Below are positions 59,459-64,000 of a stretch of 64,000 nt of DNA, in pieces. Source of the stretch: Saprospiraceae bacterium (lineage in GTDB: Bacteria; Bacteroidota; Bacteroidia; Chitinophagales; Saprospiraceae); contig JADKDE010000002.1 in NCBI GenBank assembly GCA_016718505.1, positions 496,001 to 560,000 on the forward strand, read 5' to 3'. The notes beneath the pieces were generated by a model. That model was not told the origin of the DNA and did no database searches. It saw only the letters and a program-made list of their open reading frames with translations. Position 1 is the first letter of the stretch; each line of letters starts with the position of its first letter. Made by a program: the position numbers and the translations under genes.

Positions 59459-60223
59459 TTGGATAGGGCTACAAAGTACGGAGATGGATTTTTTGAGACC
59501 ATTTTGGTTTATAATGGCAAGATTCCATTTATCGAATTTCACTTAGATAGGATCTTCAAAACAGCACAGTTTTTAGCATTACAAATTCCGCCTCATTTTG
59601 ACAAAATCTATTTTGAAAAATTAATTAAAGAGCAAGGTATCCAAAAAGGTGTGTATCGGCTTAGAGTTCAATTTGCGAGGGCAGGGGCGGGATTTTATTT
59701 TCCTGAATCAAATCAAATATCCATCGAAAAAGGGATTGTACCTCTAACATTGCCTTATTCACTAATAAATCGATTCAACCACCCGATTCATTTTCTTAAT
59801 TCTATAAAAAGTTCAAATATTCCTTATTGGAATTTTAAAACGTGCAACTCACACGCATATATTCTGCCAGCCATAGAAGCGCAAAAGTTAAATTTACCTG
59901 ATGGCTTGTTATTAAACAACGAAGACCAACCCATCGAATGGATATATTCGAATCTGTTCATTTATGAGAATCGCGTATTGACCACACCTCCGCTAGGGTC
60001 AGGATGTGTAGATGGCGTGATGCGAAGGGCATTGGTTGAATGGTGCAGGTTATCTGATTTCCAAATAGTTGAGAATCCAATAACCAGAAATGAAGTCGAA
60101 AAGGCAACACTTGTCCTCAAGACGAATGCTTTAACGGGTATCAGTATCAGTGGGGATGCTAACATCGATTCTAAATTGTTAAAATTATTAACCAATTTTC
60201 AAGCACATTATTTAAGTACTTGA
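59459..60223 (+). CDS. Class IV aminotransferase (PabC/IlvE-like)
   Basis: 254 residues from a TTG at 59459. PLP-binding Lys127 in Asn-Phe-Lys-Thr-Cys-Asn; Tyr-Gly-Asp-Gly-Phe-Phe-Glu-Thr at 7-14; Asn-Ala-Leu-Thr-Gly-Ile near the end. The usual N-terminal strand (Phe-Leu-Asn-x-x-Ile-x-x-x-Asp) can be read in-frame just upstream (Phe-Phe-Leu-Asn-Ala-Lys-Ile-Thr-Leu-Asp), but no ATG/GTG/TTG opens it, only an ATT at 59426. So the start may lie upstream, inside the HHH gene, or another base is missing. Could be 4-amino-4-deoxychorismate lyase or branched-chain/D-amino acid type. Confidence 0.82.
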   Translation: MDRATKYGDGFFETILVYNGKIPFIEFHLDRIFKTAQFLALQIPPHFDKIYFEKLIKEQGIQKGVYRLRVQFARAGAGFYFPESNQISIEKGIVPLTLPYSLINRFNHPIHFLNSIKSSNIPYWNFKTCNSHAYILPAIEAQKLNLPDGLLLNNEDQPIEWIYSNLFIYENRVLTTPPLGSGCVDGVMRRALVEWCRLSDFQIVENPITRNEVEKATLVLKTNALTGISISGDANIDSKLLKLLTNFQAHYLST

Positions 60224-60258
60224 TTTACAGTATTTTAGCGCAAAATGTAAAAACTAGC

Positions 60259-60289
60259 TGTGTTATATTGAAGTTAATTATTACTTTTG
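60259..60289 (+). promoter_or_regulatory. Candidate promoter of the OmpH gene
   Basis: TGTG at 60259-60262 (one mismatch to TTTG), 19 bases, then TACTTTTG (60282-60289, exact TAnnTTTG). A start near 60296 leaves a leader of about 45 bases before 60341. Confidence 0.55.
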
Positions 60290-60340
60290 CACTTTCTTTT
60301 GAAATAAAAGGTGCGTCTAATTTAGAAAAATTATTATAAA

Positions 60341-60853
60341 ATGAATTTAACAAAAGCCTTAGCAGCATTATTGATTTGTAGCACTTTCTCCTTTGCTACT
60401 TTTGCCCAAAAATTTGGACATATGCATTCTGGAGAATTGTTGAGTCAAATGCCAGAAGTAAAATCCGCGGACAACTCCCTGAAGCTGCTTCAAGATTCTT
60501 TGAAAACGGTGGGAGAGACAATGGTCAAAAAATTTGAGGCCAACTATACTGAGTACATGAAATTCGCCAATGCAGGGACTTTGAGTAAGGTTGAAATGCA
60601 GAAAAAAGAAACTGCCCTTCAAGCAGAACAAACAGCAGTTCAAGAATATGAGCAGACTGCACAGGTGGTTATCATGGGTAGGAGAGAAATGTTGATGAAG
60701 CCAGTCCTAGAGAAAGTAAACAAGGCAATCATCGAAGTTGGAAAGGAGGGCAAATACAACTATATTTTTGATAAAAGTTTGGACGCTATTCTCTTTTCAC
60801 AGGACTCAGAAGATGTAACATCTCTCGTGAAGAAAAAGCTGGGATTGAATTAA
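60341..60853 (+). CDS. OmpH/Skp family periplasmic chaperone
   Basis: 170 residues. Signal peptide ending Phe-Ala-Thr-Phe-Ala-Gln, then Lys-Phe-Gly-His-Met-x-Ser-Gly-Glu-Leu-Leu and a long helical coiled-coil arm (about 45-135), ending with Tyr-Asn-Tyr-Ile-Phe-Asp. Skp-type chaperones shield outer-membrane proteins in the periplasm. Single gene with its own promoter and terminator. Confidence 0.92.
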   Translation: MNLTKALAALLICSTFSFATFAQKFGHMHSGELLSQMPEVKSADNSLKLLQDSLKTVGETMVKKFEANYTEYMKFANAGTLSKVEMQKKETALQAEQTAVQEYEQTAQVVIMGRREMLMKPVLEKVNKAIIEVGKEGKYNYIFDKSLDAILFSQDSEDVTSLVKKKLGLN

Positions 60854-60870
60854 GATAACTCTTCAAAATA

Positions 60871-60905
60871 AAAAAAGGACTTTCGATTTCGGAAGTCCTT
60901 TTTTA
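60871..60905. terminator. Bidirectional terminator between ompH-like gene and frr
   Basis: AAAAAAGGACTT pairs with AAGTCCTTTTTT around a TCGATTTCGG loop. A-runs on one side and T-runs on the other let it end transcripts from both sides. Confidence 0.8.
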
Positions 60906-60944
60906 TTACTCAAAATTAATAAATGTAAGCCGTTAAGACTGAAT

Positions 60945-61508
60945 TTATAAAGTCATGATATCCTTCTCTTTTGATTCAATCTGTGTCTCTATCTTCTTAG
61001 AAAATTGATCAGTAAGTTCTTGTACCTTCTGTTCTTTTTTCTTGCCAAGATCTTCTGAGAAGCCATTCTTTATGGCTTTTTTGATTTCCTCCATAACATC
61101 TCGTCGAGCATTTCGAGTACTTACTTTCGCTTCTTCACCAAGATGTTTAGCCTGCTTGACCAAATCTTTTCTTCTATCTTCAGTAAGAGGTGGTATCATC
61201 AATCGTATTATTTCACCATCATTTTGAGGAGTGATACCCAAATTAGCCTCAAAAATGGATCGTTCAATGGCAGCCAATATCTTTTTCTCCCAAGGCTGAA
61301 TTGTTATAGTTCTAGCATCCGAAGTGCCAACATTGGCCACTTGAGTTAGCAGGGTAGGAGTGCCATAATAATCAACCTTTAGTCCATTCAAAATCGCTGG
61401 AGAGGCCTTGCCTGTCCTGATTTTTATCAATTCATCATGTAGATGTACAAGGGCCTTTTCCATGGACTCCTTGGCCATATCTATCATCATATCTAATTCT
61501 TCGTTCAT
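60945..61508 (-). CDS. frr: Ribosome recycling factor
   Basis: 187 residues, normal length. Splits post-termination ribosomes with EF-G. Conserved helix-bundle residues: Ile-Arg-Thr-Gly-Lys-Ala-Ser, Tyr-Tyr-Gly-Thr-Pro-Thr-Leu-Leu, Ile-Gln-Pro-Trp, Ile-Pro-Pro-Leu-Thr-Glu-Asp-Arg-Arg and Arg-Asn-Ala-Arg-Arg-Asp. Monocistronic; pyrH is not adjacent. Confidence 0.96.
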   Translation of the reverse strand: MNEELDMMIDMAKESMEKALVHLHDELIKIRTGKASPAILNGLKVDYYGTPTLLTQVANVGTSDARTITIQPWEKKILAAIERSIFEANLGITPQNDGEIIRLMIPPLTEDRRKDLVKQAKHLGEEAKVSTRNARRDVMEEIKKAIKNGFSEDLGKKKEQKVQELTDQFSKKIETQIESKEKDIMTL

Positions 61509-61780
61509 AATCTTTCTTTATATTTTAAGTAAAATTACCATATTTCAAGTAATAATTTAAAATATGTTTCTCGATTTTTTTCAAATTTTACATTCCATAT
61601 AATATTTTAAAACAAGTATTAGTTCCCGATGGTTACTAAATTTGTCCATTCTTATTATTTTAATATTATTATAGGAAGATAGGATCTCTTTAAGTTTGGG
61701 ATTTTCTTAAGCTTAAATTATTTTTTTGTATTAATTCTAAAAATGAAAATGCTTCTCCCAAGTATATGATTGAAAATGAA

Positions 61781-64000
61781 ATGGATTTTTATCCAGCCAA
61801 CATAAAAATTGACCTAGAATTTGACAAAATAGAAGAACTAGTTTTTAACTATTGTTTGAGTGATTGGACTAAGGAAATATCTTTCCCATTACCTATTTTT
61901 ATTGATAAAAACGAAATCGAAAGATCCTTAGCTGAGGTAGATGAAGCCAAAATTTCATTTGCCAAGGGCGATTCTTTGCCGTTGCTATCATTCGAGAATA
62001 TCGATGATATCCTCCGTGTCTTGAATATCGAAGATTACGTGCTTGGGATAGAGCAGATTTTACAATTAAGGAGCCAACTGAAAATAGTCCAGCAGCTCAT
62101 TTCTTACTTTAATCCAGATAGGCAGCTTGTTTATCCAAACCTTTTTAAGCATATCCAATCAATCATATATAATGATGGATTGGTTAGGACCATGGATGCC
62201 ATCATCAATCCTCTCGGGGAGATTAGGTCTGACGCGTCGCTAGCGCTGATAACGATAAGGAAAGTCATCAATGGAAAGCTGGGCGAAATCGATCGTGAAT
62301 TCAAAAAAATCCTCACAAATCTAAGGCAACTCGGTGTGCTCACAGACTCTGGTGAATCCATTCGAAATGGCCGCAAGGTTGTCACAGTTTTCGCTGAGCA
62401 TAAACGGCAAATTCCAGGTATCATCCACGATGAGTCGGCTACGGGAAAAACGGTCTATATCGAGCCCAATGCCATGATAAGCCTGCATAACGAGTATTTT
62501 GAAGCGCTCCAAGAAGAAAAAAGAGAGATTTATAAAATACTAAAACTTTTGTGCCAACAGCTCAGACCATATGTGGAGCATTTTCATATGTATGGCCAAT
62601 TGTTGCTTCGCCTAGACCTGATTCTAGCCAAAGGAAAGTTTGGTCTAGATATACAAGGAGAAATGCCCAATATCCTCGATCAGCCTCATATTGATATTCG
62701 TCAAGGGATACATCCCTTGCTGCTATTGAAATTCCGAGGGAAAAAGCAAAAAGTCGAACCATTCGATATGCGGTTGGACAAATACAAAATATTGCTCATC
62801 AGTGGGCCTAATGCAGGAGGGAAGTCGATTACACTTAAGTCGGTAGGATTGCTACAGATGATGGTGCAAGCGGGACTTTTGGTCCCAGTAAAGCCTTATT
62901 CTGAATTCGGGATTTTTCACCAATTTTTCTCTGATATCGGAGATCACCAGTCACTTGAAGAGGATCTGAGTACTTACTCATCGCACCTTAAAGCCATGCA
63001 TTATTTTATACATAATGCGGACGAAAGGACTTTGATTTTATTGGATGAATTCGGAACGGGTACAGAACCCAAAGTCGGTGGAGCCATCGCCGAAGGTGTG
63101 TTAAAAATGCTGATTCATCTCGATGCTTTTGCAGTAATCACGACCCATTATGCCAATCTTAAACTTTTCGCTTATCACTCCCAATCAATGATAAACGGTG
63201 CTATGGATTTTGACAAGGAGACGTTAAGTCCAACTTATCGCCTGCGGATTGGAAAGCCAGGATCTTCCTATGCTTTCGAAATTGCTCAAAAAGTGGGTCT
63301 GCCGTCGGCCATCATTGATTATGCACGTCATCGAATTGGGGCAAATGAACACGCGGTGGACGAGCTTTTGGTCGATTTGCAACGTGAAAAACAGGAGATT
63401 GAAGAAAAACTCAACGAAATTTCAGAAAAACAAAAATTATTGGACCGTCTCATTAAAAATTACGAGAGTGCGCATTATGATTTTGAAATAAAGCGAAAAA
63501 AACTAAAGCTAGAAGCTAAGGAACTCGCCATTTCTAAGACGGATGCCGAAGAAAAGGCCGTTGAGAGCATTCTCAAATCCATAAGAAAAGAGAAAAACGA
63601 AGCCATGGTTCATCAAAAAATGGTAGAACTAAAGGCTAAAAAAATAGCCTTATTAAAGGAAACCGACTCCATCATTGAAGATGTACACAATACGGAGAAA
63701 TCCTCAAATGTTCTGAATAAACCAGTCGAACAAGGTGATTTTGTCAGAATTAGGGCGACGGGTGCCACAGGAGAGGTTGATTCTGTGCAGAAAGATACGG
63801 CTATCGTGATTGTAGGGCAGATGCGGATGCGATTTAAACTGCGAGATATAATTCCCATCAGCGAACCTGTCGCAGTGCAGTCTTTCAAAAGCGTGCATTT
63901 TGATCGGATCGATGCCTCAGCCAAGTCTGAAATTAAAATCGATATTAGGGGCATGCGAAAGGAAGAGGCCATTTTTGCGCTACAGACTTTTTTTGATAAG
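61781..64000 (+). CDS. mutS2: MutS2 DNA mismatch/recombination ATPase, cut by the window end
   Basis: 740 codons without a stop, starting at the ATG at 61781 (Met-Asp-Phe-Tyr-Pro); an in-frame ATG at 61766 is possible. MutS core with lever/clamp helices, Walker A Gly-Pro-Asn-Ala-Gly-Gly-Lys-Ser (about 346-353), Walker B Leu-Ile-Leu-Leu-Asp-Glu-Phe-Gly-Thr-Gly-Thr-Glu-Pro, then a long coiled-coil, KOW-like strand region, and the start of the Smr nuclease domain (Ile-Asp-Ile-Arg-Gly-Met). The Smr domain is cut by the window end. In bacteria MutS2 suppresses homologous recombination or rescues collided ribosomes. No frame breaks over the visible 2.2 kb. Confidence 0.95.
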   Translation, partial: MDFYPANIKIDLEFDKIEELVFNYCLSDWTKEISFPLPIFIDKNEIERSLAEVDEAKISFAKGDSLPLLSFENIDDILRVLNIEDYVLGIEQILQLRSQLKIVQQLISYFNPDRQLVYPNLFKHIQSIIYNDGLVRTMDAIINPLGEIRSDASLALITIRKVINGKLGEIDREFKKILTNLRQLGVLTDSGESIRNGRKVVTVFAEHKRQIPGIIHDESATGKTVYIEPNAMISLHNEYFEALQEEKREIYKILKLLCQQLRPYVEHFHMYGQLLLRLDLILAKGKFGLDIQGEMPNILDQPHIDIRQGIHPLLLLKFRGKKQKVEPFDMRLDKYKILLISGPNAGGKSITLKSVGLLQMMVQAGLLVPVKPYSEFGIFHQFFSDIGDHQSLEEDLSTYSSHLKAMHYFIHNADERTLILLDEFGTGTEPKVGGAIAEGVLKMLIHLDAFAVITTHYANLKLFAYHSQSMINGAMDFDKETLSPTYRLRIGKPGSSYAFEIAQKVGLPSAIIDYARHRIGANEHAVDELLVDLQREKQEIEEKLNEISEKQKLLDRLIKNYESAHYDFEIKRKKLKLEAKELAISKTDAEEKAVESILKSIRKEKNEAMVHQKMVELKAKKIALLKETDSIIEDVHNTEKSSNVLNKPVEQGDFVRIRATGATGEVDSVQKDTAIVIVGQMRMRFKLRDIIPISEPVAVQSFKSVHFDRIDASAKSEIKIDIRGMRKEEAIFALQTFFDK

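Noticed and set aside
1..64000. CRISPR array, prophage or defence island
   Set aside because: No regularly spaced direct repeats, no cas genes, no phage structural genes, and the single HsdR_N domain protein has no methylase or specificity partner.
1..64000. Genome-wide recoding of TAG
   Set aside because: TAG serves as the terminal codon of the 41769..44159 and 5936..9811 genes; the shikimate kinase case is isolated.

Overview
The window is an AT-rich chromosomal segment of a member of the Bacteroidota, most likely Saprospiria-like (the class is inference). Evidence: T9SS sorting domains of both the A type (end of the 35633..39445 gene) and the B/gliding type (5936 end of the large minus-strand gene); a PorV-like protein; a SusC-like TonB receptor with a DUF4249 lipoprotein; GIN-domain, DUF1573 and CHU-type surface proteins; LytTR/YpdA-type two-component signalling; and promoters of the Bacteroidota form (TTTG, about 19 bases, TAnnTTTG), shown best upstream of the OmpA gene. 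Most genes are housekeeping or envelope genes, with one decayed insertion sequence near 47.1-48.3 kb.

Layout. 0-5.9 kb: nucleotidyltransferase end, lipoprotein, rimM, a tandem pair of secreted paralogues, transaldolase/FSA, SRP RNA, NlpC/P60 lipoprotein, adk, obgE. 5.9-11.3 kb: one giant Cys-rich T9SS-B surface protein read on the minus strand and broken by two frameshifts. 11.4-16.8 kb: tRNA-Arg(CCT), YjbR, FAD oxidoreductase, HsdR_N-like nuclease domain, MORN lipoprotein, rfbD-rfbC-der. 16.9-24.5 kb: OmpA-family porin, a metal-ligand-less arginase/formimidoylglutamase-like protein, hemW, DUF898, M48 protease, PBP4-type carboxypeptidase. 24.5-31.7 kb: DUF4249/TonB receptor/TPR cluster, a broken lipoprotein, yajC, DUF1573, and a shikimate kinase gene with an in-frame TAG. 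31.7-39.4 kb: LytTR regulator and propeller-type histidine kinase divergent from a 1270-residue T9SS-A adhesin-like protein. 39.4-41.8 kb: the largest non-coding area, with several terminators, a candidate structured RNA, two hsp20 genes with a sigma-54-like promoter, and a GC-rich triple-hairpin element. 41.8-48.3 kb: GH57/DUF3536, glnS, two unknown proteins, and an IS256-type (variant Zn-binding) element. 48.4-57.1 kb: an unbroken run of minus-strand genes (Gfo/Idh, VanZ, gcvH, mitochondrial-type citrate synthase, dolichol-phosphate-mannose-synthase-like transferase, GIN protein, PorV-like, TerC, lipoprotein, mnmA). 57.3-64 kb: HHH outer-membrane protein, class IV aminotransferase, OmpH/Skp, frr, and mutS2 running off the end.

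A pattern crosses the whole window. At least seven otherwise well-conserved genes are broken by one-base indels, mostly one base missing from a short homopolymer, and one by a nonsense codon. The simplest reading is residual homopolymer error in the assembly. Real decay is plausible only for the insertion sequence. Many ORF boundaries should therefore be read as provisional; where the restored frame is clear I give the restored span.

I found no CRISPR array, prophage, toxin-antitoxin or defence island. The less ordinary items are the arginase-like protein that has lost its metal ligands, the mitochondrial-type citrate synthase, the sigma-54-like hsp20 promoter with flanking palindromes, the structured RNA candidate, and the adhesin beside its putative two-component regulator.
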